The notes: a model not told the origin generated them from the letters alone. 64,000 bases of DNA from CAVVMA01 sp963788205 (GCA_963788205.1 CAWBGG010000002.1:1178001-1242000); one strand, 5' to 3'. Numbered from the stretch's first letter, positions 41,823-52,042 are shown. Numbers and translations: made by a program.

Positions 41823-41978
41823 TGCCGTTCCAACTTGTTGTTCCGAATTGTGGCGAGCCCCGTTCCAGCCCGCCCCGTTTTCCCGGCGCCGGTGCTCGCT
41901 TCAGGCGCATCGAACGGGGCAAACCATACAATGCATCGGAGCAGCCACTCTAGGCGCAAATGGTTGGAACGGCACTAG
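41820..41978. repeat. 159-bp element with 15-bp perfect terminal inverted repeats
   Basis: TAGTGCCGTTCCAAC at 41820-41834 and its exact reverse complement at 41964-41978 bound 129 non-coding bases. The ends begin and finish with TA, the target of Tc1/mariner and IS630-type elements. The left arm contributes the TAG stop codon of the CAP gene. It could be a MITE or a long-stem regulatory hairpin. No other copy was seen in the window. Confidence 0.65.
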
Positions 41979-42032
41979 CCGCTGTGATGGCTTTCCAGCG
42001 TCAGAGGGGAGCCGCCAAGATCACCGGCGGCG

Positions 42033-42383
42033 TCATCCTTTGCGATCGAAAATGAACAGCGGAACCTGACTCGCGAGCTTGGGATCGATCGCCAGGATTC
42101 GGCGCCGATCGTCTTTTCGCAGCGGCGCAGATTCGAGTCCCGCCTTGCGCAGCGCTTCGGCGACCTGCTCGACATCGTCGGCTTCGAGCCACAGTCCCAC
42201 CATCCCCTCGGCGGAGCCCGGCGCCAGCTTCGCCAGCGGCTTGAGGCGAATCTCGGCGTCGCCAATCGCAATCGTCGCTCCGTCGCCGGACTTGCGCACC
42301 ACGAAGCCGAAGTTGCGCTGCCAGGTCGCCGCGGCGTCTTCGAGGTCCGAGGTGGCTATGTCCAGGCGGTCGAGGCGTTTCAT
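42033..42383 (-). CDS. VOC family (glyoxalase-like) protein (116 aa)
   Basis: A beta-alpha-beta-beta-beta fold protein beginning MKRLDRLDIATSDLEDAAAT, with the family layout of WQRNFGFVVRKSG, GLWLEADDVEQVAEALRKAG and a final PLFIFDRKG. The metal-binding histidine and glutamate pattern of true glyoxalase I is not obvious, so it may bind a ligand without catalysis or act on another substrate. The longer open frame up to 42563 runs over the downstream end of the cupredoxin-like gene and is not used. It lies on the same strand, 89 bases downstream of that gene. Confidence 0.7.
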   Translation of the reverse strand: MKRLDRLDIATSDLEDAAATWQRNFGFVVRKSGDGATIAIGDAEIRLKPLAKLAPGSAEGMVGLWLEADDVEQVAEALRKAGLESAPLRKDDRRRILAIDPKLASQVPLFIFDRKG

Positions 42384-42472
42384 TCTATTTTCGAGGCGCC
42401 CTCGCAAATCGAAGGACTTGCCCGAGGCAAGTCCTTCGGCAGCCGTGCCCAGCTGGTGCGAGAAGTGCCCGC

Positions 42473-43171
42473 TTACTTGGGCTTGAGGGCGAAGTCGACG
42501 GTGGTCGGTGCGCCCGCCTTGACCGACACTTTCTGATCGGTCGGGCCCAGCTTCTCCTGCCATACCTCGATAGTATAGTCGCCGGGCGGAACGTCTTTGA
42601 TCGTGTAATGGCCGGCGTCGTCAGTCACCGCGTAGTACGGATTGCCGGCCACGAACCACCAGCCCTTCATCCAGCTGTGCACGTTGCAGGTCACCTCAAT
42701 CAGCTCGGGCTGCGTGAGCTGGTCGGGCTGCACGGTGATGATCTTGTTGAACTTGGGCTGCGCCATGTTGAAGGGCGGGTTCTTCTCCGAATAGGTGTGG
42801 ATATTGTGCAGGATGCCGTCAGAGTTTATGACCTGCACCGTGCTGCTGACCGGAAATGCGAGGACGTGTGGCTCGTACTGGCATCCCTTCTGATCAAATT
42901 TCACCGTCTCGGGCGTGGTCGCGCCCTTGGCGTCGGTGAGGCTCACGACGGCGTATTGGATTCCGCCGCCGCTGCCGACCACCAGATCCTGATTGAAAAT
43001 CGCCTTCAGCCCGCAGACTTCCGGGTCTTGGCTGACCTGGATTCGCTTGGGCGCGGGAGCCACGCCGTCGAGCTTGACAGTGCCCGAGATGGTCCCGCCG
43101 TCGGCGTGCGCCCATACGGCGAAAGCCAGCGTGGCGCAGAGCACAGTTAGTATAGTCAGTTGTTTCCTCAT
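42473..43171 (-). CDS. exported cupredoxin-like / carboxypeptidase-regulatory-like protein (232 aa)
   Basis: A signal peptide (residues 1-23, ending AHA) and a first beta domain (TISGTVKLDGVAPAPKRI) precede a cupredoxin-like region. Possible type-1 copper ligands are His122 or His125 (LHNIHTY), Cys162, His165 and Met168 (VTCNVHSWM). A carboxypeptidase-regulatory-like beta sandwich (DDAGHYTIKDVPPGDYTIEV) follows. Related proteins are annotated as methylamine-utilisation or plastocyanin-like. Being the last gene of the cytochrome bc locus, it may carry electrons from the bc complex to the CuA oxidase, which is an inference. The ribosome site gggaggggaaatgat is strong. Confidence 0.75.
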   Translation of the reverse strand: MRKQLTILTVLCATLAFAVWAHADGGTISGTVKLDGVAPAPKRIQVSQDPEVCGLKAIFNQDLVVGSGGGIQYAVVSLTDAKGATTPETVKFDQKGCQYEPHVLAFPVSSTVQVINSDGILHNIHTYSEKNPPFNMAQPKFNKIITVQPDQLTQPELIEVTCNVHSWMKGWWFVAGNPYYAVTDDAGHYTIKDVPPGDYTIEVWQEKLGPTDQKVSVKAGAPTTVDFALKPK

Positions 43172-43232
43172 ATCATTTCCCCTCCCCGATCCGTGGATAT
43201 TACAGTGGATATTACAGACGTACGCAAGTTCC

Positions 43233-45999
43233 TTATCTGCTGCTCACCTTGGCAGGCGGCTGGGTAGCCGGCGCCGGCAGCGATTCGCCCGAATGATCAC
43301 CGAACCAGAAGATATAGTCGCGAATCGCGCGAGTCTGCTGGTCTTCGTTTCCGCCCAGGATGTCGTCGGGACCGCCGGGATAGAACGACGGCATCTTGGT
43401 GCCCGGCTGCAGCGCCTGCGGATTGTGCAGCCACTTGGGTATCCATTCGGGATTGAGCCGCCGGCGCGCCATCGCGAGATCCGGCGCCCATCCGTCGGGC
43501 GGGCCCTCGGGATGCCTGTCGCCCTGCTGATGGCAACTGAAGCAGTTGAAGTAGTCCTTGGACATCAGCTTCTGCCCGGCCTGCAGCTCCGGCTCCGGAA
43601 TCGCGCTGGTATTGACGAAAGTGTACGGCACCTGCACGTCCGAGAGCGCGGTGAAATAGTTGATCAGCGTGTCGTCTTCAGGGCTGTTGAAATGGAAGGT
43701 CGGCATCCTGACCTTCAACCACGGCCGGATCGGGGTCGGTCCCTGCAAGAAAGCCGTACAGCCACTGAGGCTGGATTTTCTCGCCCTCGCCGTTGAGGAT
43801 CGGCGGCGCGAAATTGGGATTGTCCGCGTAAAATCGCCGGATGTAACCGCCGCGGCCCTCGATTATGTGGCAACCGACGCAGTTGTAGTAGTTGACCATC
43901 CGCCGTCCGTCGACGATCTCGTTCTGGCGATCGCTGCCGGGACTGCGATAGCGCTCCAGCACCGTGCCTTCGGTAAGGCCGGCAAGGAAGACGCGCAGGT
44001 CGTTGATGTCCTGCGGCTGGAAATCGAAATTCGGCATCAACTGCTCGACGTTGGCGGTCGCATAGACTCGCGGCGTGTAGAGCTTGTGATAGGTCCAGTC
44101 GTCCCAGGTCTCCGGGATGTCGGTGCGATTGCCGAAGAACAGCTCGTCCAGATGCTTGGAGCCGAACGTGGTCAGCTCGACGCCGATTCGCGATTCGTGC
44201 TCCATCCCGTTGATCTCGTGGCATCCGAAGCATCCGTACTTGCGGATCAGCGCCGCGCCCTTGGCCGCCTGCGCGGGATCGTTAAGCATCGCCGTCAAGG
44301 CGGGAAGGTTGGGATCTTCTTTCTTCTCACCATGAGTCATCAGGAACGCGGTCAGGGCCGTGGCCTCATGATCGCTGAGCCTGAGCGAGGGCATCGCGGT
44401 GTGCGGTGAGAAATCGCGCGGGTTCTTGATCCAGTAGTAAACCCAGCGGGCGTCGGTCTTCTCGGCGATCTTGCTGAGATTGGGCGCGAAATCCTTGGTG
44501 GTGCGAGCCTCGTCGGGCTTGAAGCTGGTGTCCGAACCGACCGGCGTGCCGAACTGGTCGGGCTCGATAGCGTGGCAGGCCTTGCACCCCACCGATTCGA
44601 ACAGTCCCTTACCCTCCTCGACCATCGCCGGGCTCTTGATGTCAGCCTCGAGCGTGGGCGGCTGCGGATGCGCCTTCAGCCAATCCTGCGAGTCCTGGTC
44701 CGAGTTCTGATCGAGGTACGCGGCGATTGCGATCGCCTGGTCGCGGTTGAACATGAAGTTCGGCATCCGGGTGTGCGGCCGGAACTCGTGCGGGTTGGTT
44801 ATCCATCGCACTGACCACGAGCGATCCAGCTTGGCGGACGCAAGCTTCAGATAGGGCCCGATCTTGGGCATGTCCTCATAGCCGGCAACCAGATGGCAGC
44901 CGTGGCATCCCATCTGCTCGAACAACCGCTCGCCCTGCACCCAGTTGACCGCGATTTGCTTGCCGCCGGCGTCGCGCAGCGAACCGACATCGATATGGCA
45001 CTTGATGCACCGCGACTGCATCTTGTCACCGGTGAGCAAAGGATGGTCCCAATGCTCAACGTCGCCGTGCGCCTCGGCGATCGAGTTGACCGCCGCGGGC
45101 TGCCCTTCGTGACAGGGAGTACAGCCGAGCTTGTCGGACGGATGCTGGTCGATGATCTGGTGGAAGTTGGAGTGGGTGCGAAACGGCTCAGGCGCGTTTT
45201 CGAAACCCTTCTTGTCTTCAGCGAAATGGCAGCTCTGGCATCGATCGACCCTGGCTACCGCTTCGTCGAACGCATTGCGATCGTAATCCTCAATCGCGGT
45301 CTGCTGGATCTTGGGGATTTTCGGATAGCGAAACAGCGTCCGGCCCATGAACTTGACCGGGATCATGTAGCCGTCGGCCTTATCGAACAGATCGTCGCGG
45401 ACCTTGGTGTACTTGGCGAGCTTGTCGTGAAGGTCATCGACCTTCGAGTTAAGAGCTTCGATCTGGCTCTGAAGGTCCTCGACCTGATGCTTGGCCTGGT
45501 CCGAAGTGGTTTGTTCACCCTGGAGCCGCTGGTCGAGGTCGTCGATCATCTTCTTGAAGGGCGCGGGATCCTCGTTCTGCTGGATCGCATGATTGTAATC
45601 GTACCAGCGCTCGGTGAGCTCGGACTTGGTAAAGCGGACCGGCTGGTCCTTGTCGTCGGCTACCTGCTTGGCGGTCCTGAGCTGCGCGCGCAGGTCCTCC
45701 AGATGGCTCGCGGTCGCGCCGGAATCGAGCTCGGCCTGCGCGGCGGCCAGCTCCTTGGTCAGCTTCACGTAGTCGGCATCCTGGTTGAGACGCGCCTGCT
45801 CGTCGGCGGCGTCTTTCATGTAGGTGTCGTAGGCCAGCCGATCGAACTCGACCTGGTACTCTTTCCATGGACGGCGCGAGACATTGTCGTCCCAGATCGC
45901 CCATACGGCGCCGACCAGGAGCAGCGCGACCATCAGGACGAACAACGCGCTAAACGACTTGCTTTCCTCGACAGGGTCGAGCCCCGGCCTGACAGCCAT
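43233..45999 (-). pseudogene. octaheme c-type cytochrome with coiled coil, bc-complex subunit, one extra base at 43747
   Basis: One N-terminal membrane helix (FSALFVLMVALLLVGAVWAIW) is followed by a long helical coiled-coil region (residues 50-210, rich in QSQIEALNSKVDDLHDKLAK). Eight CxxCH sites follow: CQSCH, CTPCH, CIKCH, CHGCH, CKACH, CFGCH, CVGCH, and, after the frameshift, CFSCH. The repeats KNPRDFSPHTAMPSLRLSD and TNPHEFRPHTRMPNFMFNR show tandem cytochrome c modules with distal Met/His. Correcting one base near 43747 (TTT CTt GCA to TTT CTG CAG) gives 921 aa; as written it ends after seven hemes. It sits directly downstream of the cytochrome b genes and probably takes the place of cytochrome c1. 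Confidence 0.85.
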
Positions 46000-46019
46000 C
46001 TAGTTCGCAAACTCCACTT

Positions 46020-46196
46020 TCATTCGCCCGGACTCGACCAGCGCTCGGTCGCGTAGCCCACGACGAAGACTACGATCCCGATCGCCGCGAGCTGGTATTC
46101 TCTTTCCATCCCGTGCGGTTGCGTCATCCCGACCCATAGCGCGAAGCCCACATCGGCGCATCCGAGCGCCTCCAGCGCTTTGCCCAGAAAGAACAC
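46020..46196 (-). CDS. 58-aa two-helix membrane protein of the bc locus (GTG start)
   Basis: Found between the cytochrome b C-terminal subunit and the octaheme cytochrome. From a GTG at 46196 (an in-frame TGA lies two codons earlier, so this is the first possible start) the peptide has FFLGKALEALGCADVGFALW, then QPHGMEREYQLAAIGI, then VVFVVGYATERWSSPGE. Two hydrophobic helices with a short polar loop are clear. Similar mini-subunits follow cytochrome b genes in other bc-type operons, to my recollection. It lies 17 bases after the previous stop and 20 before the next start. The overlapping frame (46000-46224) is not protein-like. Confidence 0.65.
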   Translation of the reverse strand: MFFLGKALEALGCADVGFALWVGMTQPHGMEREYQLAAIGIVVFVVGYATERWSSPGE

Positions 46197-46213
46197 CGGT
46201 CAAATGCCCGCGC

Positions 46214-47137
46214 TCAAACGTCAATCCAGGGAGTGACCATGATGTACTTGATATTGAAGGCGTGGCGCAGCGTCATCTTGATGAACACGCCCAACATCGC
46301 CAGCAACAGGAAGCCCGTGATCCCGAAGCGCACGGGGCCCCATCGCTCGAGTATTTCCCTACCGCCGCCGGGGAACGCCGACCAGGGATCGCCCGGCGGC
46401 CGCGCCCGCACCCACATGTAGAACAGCGCGTAGCCGGCCACGAAGTACAACCCGATTACCGAAAGGCCAAAGATCGCCGACGCGGTGTAGTCGCGGAATC
46501 CGAACAGATACGGCAGATCGACGTTGACCAGTGCCTCGACCATGTGGGGGTCCCATACCTGTCCGGGCCAGAACCAGTTCCATCCGGGACCGCGGAAAAA
46601 CGTGCCGATGAGAATGAACGAGACCCACAGCACGTGGAAGCCGAGAAAGAAGCTCAGCAACTCGAACTTGCGTTCCCGCCAGGTGTAGTAGCCGTTGCCC
46701 TTGGGATTGATGTCGAGATACGGAATCAGCATCAGGCCGACGATTATGAAGCTCGGCAACACCACGCCCGCGTACCAGGGATCGAAGAAGACCAGCATCT
46801 CCTGCAAGCCCAGGAAGTACCACGGGGCCTTGGAGGGGTTGGGAGTGCGAGTCGGATTGGCCGGCTCTTCCAGCGGCGCATTGATCGTGAGGGACCAGAT
46901 CGTAAGCAGCACGATCACTCCCAGCGAGCAGAGGAACTCGTTGCGCACCAGGAACGGCCAGGTATGGAGCTTGTCCTCCATTCCCGAGCCGGCCTTCTTG
47001 ATCGGCGCCGCGGCCCCCTTGCCGGCCGCCGGCTTGGCGGGCACACTCCGCGCAGCGCCGCCGGCGGCACTGCCCGCCGCAGCTTGTATCACCGGTGCAC
47101 GATCGTGACCGTTGCTGAACCCGTCCTGGCTGGCCAT
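46214..47137 (-). CDS. cytochrome b C-terminal domain / subunit IV of a bc complex (307 aa)
   Basis: Corresponds to subunit IV (petD-like) of a split cytochrome b. The first 60 residues are an alanine/proline-rich extension. Helices E-H follow, with the quinol-site motif PSKAPWYFLGLQEM (PWY at residues 105-107, in place of PEWY) and further membrane segments (FFLGFHVLWVSFILIGTFF, FGLSVIGLYFVAGYALFYMW, FGITGFLLLAMLGVFIKMTL). It forms the quinol-oxidising side with the QcrB-like subunit. It is in the order cytochrome b, 46-aa peptide, this gene, 58-aa peptide, octaheme cytochrome. The N-terminal extension is unusual. Confidence 0.88.
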   Translation of the reverse strand: MASQDGFSNGHDRAPVIQAAAGSAAGGAARSVPAKPAAGKGAAAPIKKAGSGMEDKLHTWPFLVRNEFLCSLGVIVLLTIWSLTINAPLEEPANPTRTPNPSKAPWYFLGLQEMLVFFDPWYAGVVLPSFIIVGLMLIPYLDINPKGNGYYTWRERKFELLSFFLGFHVLWVSFILIGTFFRGPGWNWFWPGQVWDPHMVEALVNVDLPYLFGFRDYTASAIFGLSVIGLYFVAGYALFYMWVRARPPGDPWSAFPGGGREILERWGPVRFGITGFLLLAMLGVFIKMTLRHAFNIKYIMVTPWIDV

Positions 47138-47173
47138 AGCTACCCCGTTGCGATCGTCATGGCGTGATTCGCA

Positions 47174-47314
47174 TCAGGCGTTGCGGTTTCCGGCGTCCTC
47201 GTCGTCGTCTTTGGGCGGAGCCGCCATCACATAAATCGCATACAGCAGGAGTCCCATCATCGTCGGCACGAACGCGACGCGCACGAAACCTTGATGGAGA
47301 AGATAGGAAAACAT
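47174..47314 (-). CDS. 46-aa membrane peptide between the two cytochrome b genes
   Basis: Starts ATG 47314, 16 bases after the stop of the cytochrome b gene. The peptide is MFSYLLHQGFVRVAF, a hydrophobic stretch (VPTMMGLLLYAIYVMAAPP) and an acidic tail (KDDDEDAGNRNA). The single helix, the strongly acidic cytoplasmic tail and the tight spacing inside the operon argue for a genuine small bc-complex subunit, like the PetL/G/N peptides of b6f. I know no family for it. Shadow frames in this gap have no such features. Confidence 0.6.
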   Translation of the reverse strand: MFSYLLHQGFVRVAFVPTMMGLLLYAIYVMAAPPKDDDEDAGNRNA

Positions 47315-47329
47315 ACGGCGTCGCGAAAG

Positions 47330-48103
47330 CTAGAGCGGACCCGAAATGCCGTCGCGCCGGATACGCCAGAAATGCACTGCCATGAAGAGGCTCGCCAGCA
47401 ACGGGAAGAAGATACAATGCAGAATATAGAAACGCAGCAGGGTATGCGGGCCGATTTCCGCGCCGCCGAACAGGAACGCCCTTGCGTCGTAAATCGGATT
47501 GACGCCCAGAACTTCGTGGAAGGGCCCTTCGCTGCCCAGCAGCGGCGTCGCCCGTCCCATGTTGGAGCCGACCGTCACCGCCCAGATTGAGAGCTGATCC
47601 CACGGTAGCAGGTAGCCCGTGAATGACAGCAGCAGCGTCAGCACCAGCAGGATAACGCCCACCGCCCAGTTGAATTCGCGCGGCGGCTTGTACGATCCGG
47701 TCATAAAGACGCGGAACATGTGCAGCCATACCGCGATTACCATCCCGTGCGCGGCCCATCGATGCATGTTCCGCATCAGCATCCCGAACGGCATATCGAA
47801 TTCGAGATACTTCATGTCGGCGTAAGCGTATTCGGCGGTCGGCCGATAGTAGAACATCAGGTAGACGCCGGTCACCACCGTGACCAGGAAGAGCAGGAAC
47901 GTGATACCGCCCATGCACCAGGTGAAGCGCAGCCGGGTGGCATGGCGCTGCACTTTCGAGGGATGCAGGTGCAGCCAGATATTGCCGGAGACCATCAGGA
48001 TCCGGTTGCGGGGACTGTCCTCGTAGCCGTGGCGGAAGATCGATTGCCACGCCTGCGACTCGGTGATCTGCCGCTTGGTTTCCTGCCAGTCAAACTTTGC
48101 CAT
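47330..48103 (-). CDS. cytochrome b N-terminal subunit (b6-like, 257 aa)
   Basis: The heme-binding half of a split cytochrome b. Four membrane helices carry the bis-His heme ligands: H114 and H128 in helix B (HRWAAHGMVIAVWLH) and H229 and H244 in helix D (LHCIFFPLLASLFMAVH). The 15-residue spacing in helix D is that of cytochrome b6. The glycine motifs VVTGVYLMFYY and SFTGYLLPWDQLSIW are conserved. It oxidises quinol together with subunit IV and a Rieske protein; the Rieske gene is not here. The gene is the first cytochrome gene of the minus-strand bc locus. Confidence 0.92.
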   Translation of the reverse strand: MAKFDWQETKRQITESQAWQSIFRHGYEDSPRNRILMVSGNIWLHLHPSKVQRHATRLRFTWCMGGITFLLFLVTVVTGVYLMFYYRPTAEYAYADMKYLEFDMPFGMLMRNMHRWAAHGMVIAVWLHMFRVFMTGSYKPPREFNWAVGVILLVLTLLLSFTGYLLPWDQLSIWAVTVGSNMGRATPLLGSEGPFHEVLGVNPIYDARAFLFGGAEIGPHTLLRFYILHCIFFPLLASLFMAVHFWRIRRDGISGPL

Positions 48104-48275
48104 CGAAACCGTTCTGCTCCAAGGCGCACGCGCAGGCGCGCACCGATCTATCCTGCATCACCAGACTGATAACCGCCTGGCCGGGAGCGGGCCCGGCCGA
48201 ATTCAACGCGGCAATTAGATTACCTAATTGAAAGCGCGATCTGCAACAACACGGGCTCATTTCGGTTGAGGTTCC

Positions 48276-48689
48276 TCAGGCTCCGGGACCCGGCTGGTTC
48301 TTGGCTTTGGTTCCGCCCTTCACGATGCCCCTGAACAGCGCGAGCCCGATTCCATAAAGCGCCATCAGAACCGCGATTCCCATTATTCCCATGCCGGGGC
48401 CGATCAGAATCCCGGTGGCGCACAAGACCACGCCGATAACGAACAGCGGGATCGCGAACGCGATCGGATTGAAGGGGTCGCCCTTGCGCAGCCGCTCGAC
48501 GCTCTGATGCGCCTGCTCCGATTGATCCGCCTCCTCGGCGCTGTCGCGGAGCAGCCCGACCGCATAGTCGGTAAGCTCGGTGCGATTGGGCAGCGTGCGC
48601 AGGCGCTCAGCGAGCTCTTGGGCCAACTCCTCGACGCGCTGCTCGTCGGCGGAGTTTTCCTCGGGGCTCTTGATTGGAGAATCTACCAC
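48276..48689 (-). CDS. hypothetical membrane protein at the head of the bc locus (137 aa)
   Basis: The N-terminal half is a charged helical region (DEQRVEELAQELAERLRTLP, then DSAEEADQSEQAHQSVERLR). Two membrane helices follow (PIAFAIPLFVIGVVLCATGI and MGIMGIAVLMALYGIGLALF) and a basic tail. It starts at GTG 48689. No family is recognised. It lies 172 bases upstream of the cytochrome b gene, where a Rieske protein gene might have been expected. The sequence shows no Rieske motif (CTHLGC or CPCHGS). Confidence 0.55.
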   Translation of the reverse strand: MVDSPIKSPEENSADEQRVEELAQELAERLRTLPNRTELTDYAVGLLRDSAEEADQSEQAHQSVERLRKGDPFNPIAFAIPLFVIGVVLCATGILIGPGMGIMGIAVLMALYGIGLALFRGIVKGGTKAKNQPGPGA

Positions 48690-48883
48690 GACAGCCGGTT
48701 CGACCGCGCGCTAACACCTATCCAACGCCCCCCGAGGTGTCAACGCAAGCTTGGCGATCGCGCCATCGGCGAGCATGATTGAGATCGGGCAAGGCCCAAT
48801 TTCGTGAAGGATTTTCGGGGTTTTGCGTCGAACCTTGTATACTGGACGCATACGAGAAGCGCCGCTTCGATGGGCACAATGGA

Positions 48884-51800
48884 ATGACAAAAGTGGCGCT
48901 CGGTGGCCGAGCGGATCTCGCTAGCCGACTCGCGCATTGCGCAAGCGCTCGCGGCGTTGAAGCGCGTCGCCCGCGCTGGCTGAGGTTTCGGTACAAAGCG
49001 AAGGCCACGATCGCTCTCGCGGGCGGCGCGGTGCTCGTATTACTTGCGCAATCGATCTCTATCGACTCGCGGCCGCCGGCGGCGATCTCCAGCGCGCCCG
49101 CGGTGGCGCAGTCACGCGGCGCGAGCGTTCCCTTCCATTTCGAGCCGAACCAGGGCCAGACCGGCGCGACCGCCAGGTATCTTACGCGCGGGCCCGGCTA
49201 CTTGATGTTCCTGACCCCCGCGGGCGCGGTTATGAAGCTCGCCGAGGCTTTGCCGGAGCCTGACGCGGGAGATCGGCGCCATCGAATGAGACACTTCGGA
49301 CGCGGGGTCCGCTCACGCGCGGCTGCGGCGCGGCGCTCGGCGGCGGTGCGAATCTCGTTCGACGGCGCCAACCCGAGCCCGGCGATCGAAGGTCTCGATC
49401 CTCTAGCCGGACGCGTCAATTACTTTGTGGGTAATGATCCGACAAAATGGCGGACTGCGATTCCCACTTATGGGCGAGTCAGGTACCGCGAGGTCTGGCC
49501 CCGTATCGACGTGGTCTTTTACGCCGCAGGTGGCGCCCTCGAGTACGACCTGATCGTGGCGCCGCGGGCGAATCCGGCCGCGATACGGCTCAAAGTCGAG
49601 GGCGCCGGCGCGCAACTCGAGCGCAACGGCGATCTGGTTCTCAAGACCGCGATCGGTGACTTGCGGCTGTGCCGGCTGCGCTTGTATCAGGACAGCCCCG
49701 GCGGCGCGCGGCGTGCCATCGACGGAAAATTCGCGCTGCTGCCGAATCGCGGCGCGGCGAATATCATCGGGGTGCAGGTGGCCAGCTACGATCGCTCGCG
49801 TCCGCTGCTGATCGATCCCCAGATCGTTTACGCGACCTACCTGGGCGGCAGCGGGGGGACCTCGAAGGCGGGATTAGCGGTCGGCGACGAGGCGACTGCG
49901 ATAGCGATCGACCCGCTGGACGACGTCTACCTGACGGGGTTGGCCTTTTCGACCGATTTTCCCACTACCGTCGGTCTGGGCGATCCCGGCGCGTCGGGCG
50001 ACACCGAGGTCGCGTTCGTGGCCAAGCTTAACCCCGCGATGGCGGGGGCGGCCTCGCTGGTCTTCTCGACCTATCTGGGCGGCAGCGGCAATCCCAACGC
50101 TCAGCCGGAAGGCATCGAACGGCGACCAGGGCAACGGGATCGCAGTCGACAACTTCGGCGACGTGTTTGTAACCGGCTTCACCTTTTCCGGCGATTTCCC
50201 TACCACCCCAGGCGCCTTCCAGCCCTCGAATCCGACTCGCGCCGAGAGCTTTGACGCGGCTTTCGTGACCGAACTGGACTCGGACGGTTCGCGCCTCATC
50301 TATTCGACCTACCTTGGCGGCACCAACAACACCGAGGGCGAGCACGTCGCGCTGATTCCGAATTGCTCACCGCCCTGCGATGCATACGTTGCTGGGTTCA
50401 CGGATTCGGGCAATTTCCCAACCGTTAACGGCTTTCAGACGGCACTACCCGGCATCAACGGCACAGGGTTTGTGACGGTCGTGAACAGCGGCGGTACAGC
50501 GTTGGCGTATTCGACCTTCCTCGGCGGCGGCGGCAGTTCGAACGGCGGCGGCGACGGCGCGATGGGCATCGCAGCCGACTCCTCTGGCTACGCCTATGTG
50601 GCCGGCTACACGTCGTCGAAGAATTTTCCAAGTACGGTCGGCAGCTTTCAGACCGCCAATCGAGCCTTCAGCGTGGACGAGGAAAACGGCTTCGTCACCA
50701 AGCTGAAACCGTGGGCCAGTGGAAACGCCTCGATGGTGTATTCAACCTACCTCGGCGGGAGCGGCGCCACGGCGAATCCGGGCGACTTCTGCAACAGCGT
50801 CGCAGTTGATTCGGTCGGCGACGCATTGGTCACCGGGCTCGCCACCTCTGCGGATTTTCCGGTCACCCAGGGCGCATACCAGGCCACCAATCGCGCAGCG
50901 GCCAGAGGCGGCATGAACGCCTTCGTCACCAAGGTCGCGCCGGGAGGCTCCTCACTGCTCTATTCGACCCTGCTGGGCGGCAGTGGCGGCCCGCTGGGTA
51001 TCTTCGGCGAAGCGGGCGCCGACATTGCGGTCGATACGTCGGGACACCTCTACGTCACCGGAGCCGCGGCGTCGACCGATTTTCCGACCACGGCGGGCGC
51101 GTGCCAGACCTCGAATCGGACCACGACCAAGTCTTTCAACGCTTTCGTCTCGGAGTTGAACCCCGCGGCCTCGCCAGCCGGCGCACAACTGGTTTTCTCG
51201 ACCTACTTCGGCGGCAGCTTGTCTGATGCCGGCAACGGGATCACGGTCGATCCGTCGGGCAAAATCTATGTTTCCGGATATGCCACTTCGGCAGATATCC
51301 CGACCACGCTCGCATCCGCATTTCAAATCGCCAAGAAGACCATCGGTAAACAGCAAGCCAACGCCTTCATGGCTGAAATCGATCCAACCGTGCTATGCGC
51401 CCGGCTGGTATTGACTCCCCAGTCGATCAGTTTTCCGAACCGGGGCGTGGGCGCGCCGGCCGTCAGCAAAAAGTTTTCGATCAGAAACACCGGCAGAGGG
51501 CCCCTGCAAGGCGATGTGGGAGCGTTGTCGGCGCCTTTCACCGTGGCCGAAGGTGGAGGCGGCTTCAGCCTTAATCCCGGCGCGAGCATGACCGTAGAGG
51601 TGCAGTTTGCGCCGACGATGCCCAACACGTTCCAGCAGGTTCTGCTGGTCACCAGCGACGATCCCTATCACCAACAAATGTCGATCCCGGTCGCCGGGAC
51701 AGCCGAGGGGGGCGTCCTCTCTGTGGCTTCATCACTCGGATTCGGCCAGGTCGCCGTCGGCAATAGCAAGAAGCTGGCGCTGATGGTCAAGAACGTGGGT

Positions 51801-52022
51801 CTGGGTACCCTAACCGGCGTCATCGGGACCGCAGGCGCCGTACCGCCGTTCTCGGTAATTTCCGGGGGCGGAACCTTTTCTCTGCCAAAAGGTGCGAAAG
51901 AGCCCGTCGTGATCGAATTTTCGCCGACCGCCAAGGGCAAAAGCTTCGGGACCGTGGTCGTCGCGCCGATCAACACCTCTCAGCAGCCGGTGCTGGTCGA
52001 GCTGGTGGGCACGGGAAAGTAG
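48884..52022 (+). pseudogene. SBBP-repeat surface protein with choice-of-anchor D domains, one extra base near 50120
   Basis: After an N-terminal membrane or signal segment (IALAGGAVLVLLAQSISI) comes a DUF7948-type region (FHFEPNQGQTGATARYLTRG, VNYFVGNDPTKW). At least seven seven-bladed-propeller-like SBBP repeats follow, of the form YSTYLGGSGG - DxxGxVYVTGxTxSxDFPTTxGAFQ. Two ASPM-SPD2-Hydin-like domains (LTPQSISFPNRGVGAPAVSK; LGFGQVAVGNSKKLALMVKN) complete it. Removing one base near 50120 (ATC GAA c GGC GAC) gives 1045 aa. It is a secreted or surface protein, perhaps an adhesin. The 48884 ATG is preferred over a TTG at 48779. Confidence 0.8.
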
Positions 52023-52042
52023 CTCTGCAGCCCGCTCGTTCC

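Noticed and set aside
46000..46224. 74-codon open frame between subunit IV and the octaheme cytochrome
   Set aside because: Arginine/glycine-rich shadow. The overlapping GTG frame at 46020-46196 encodes a clear two-helix membrane peptide instead.
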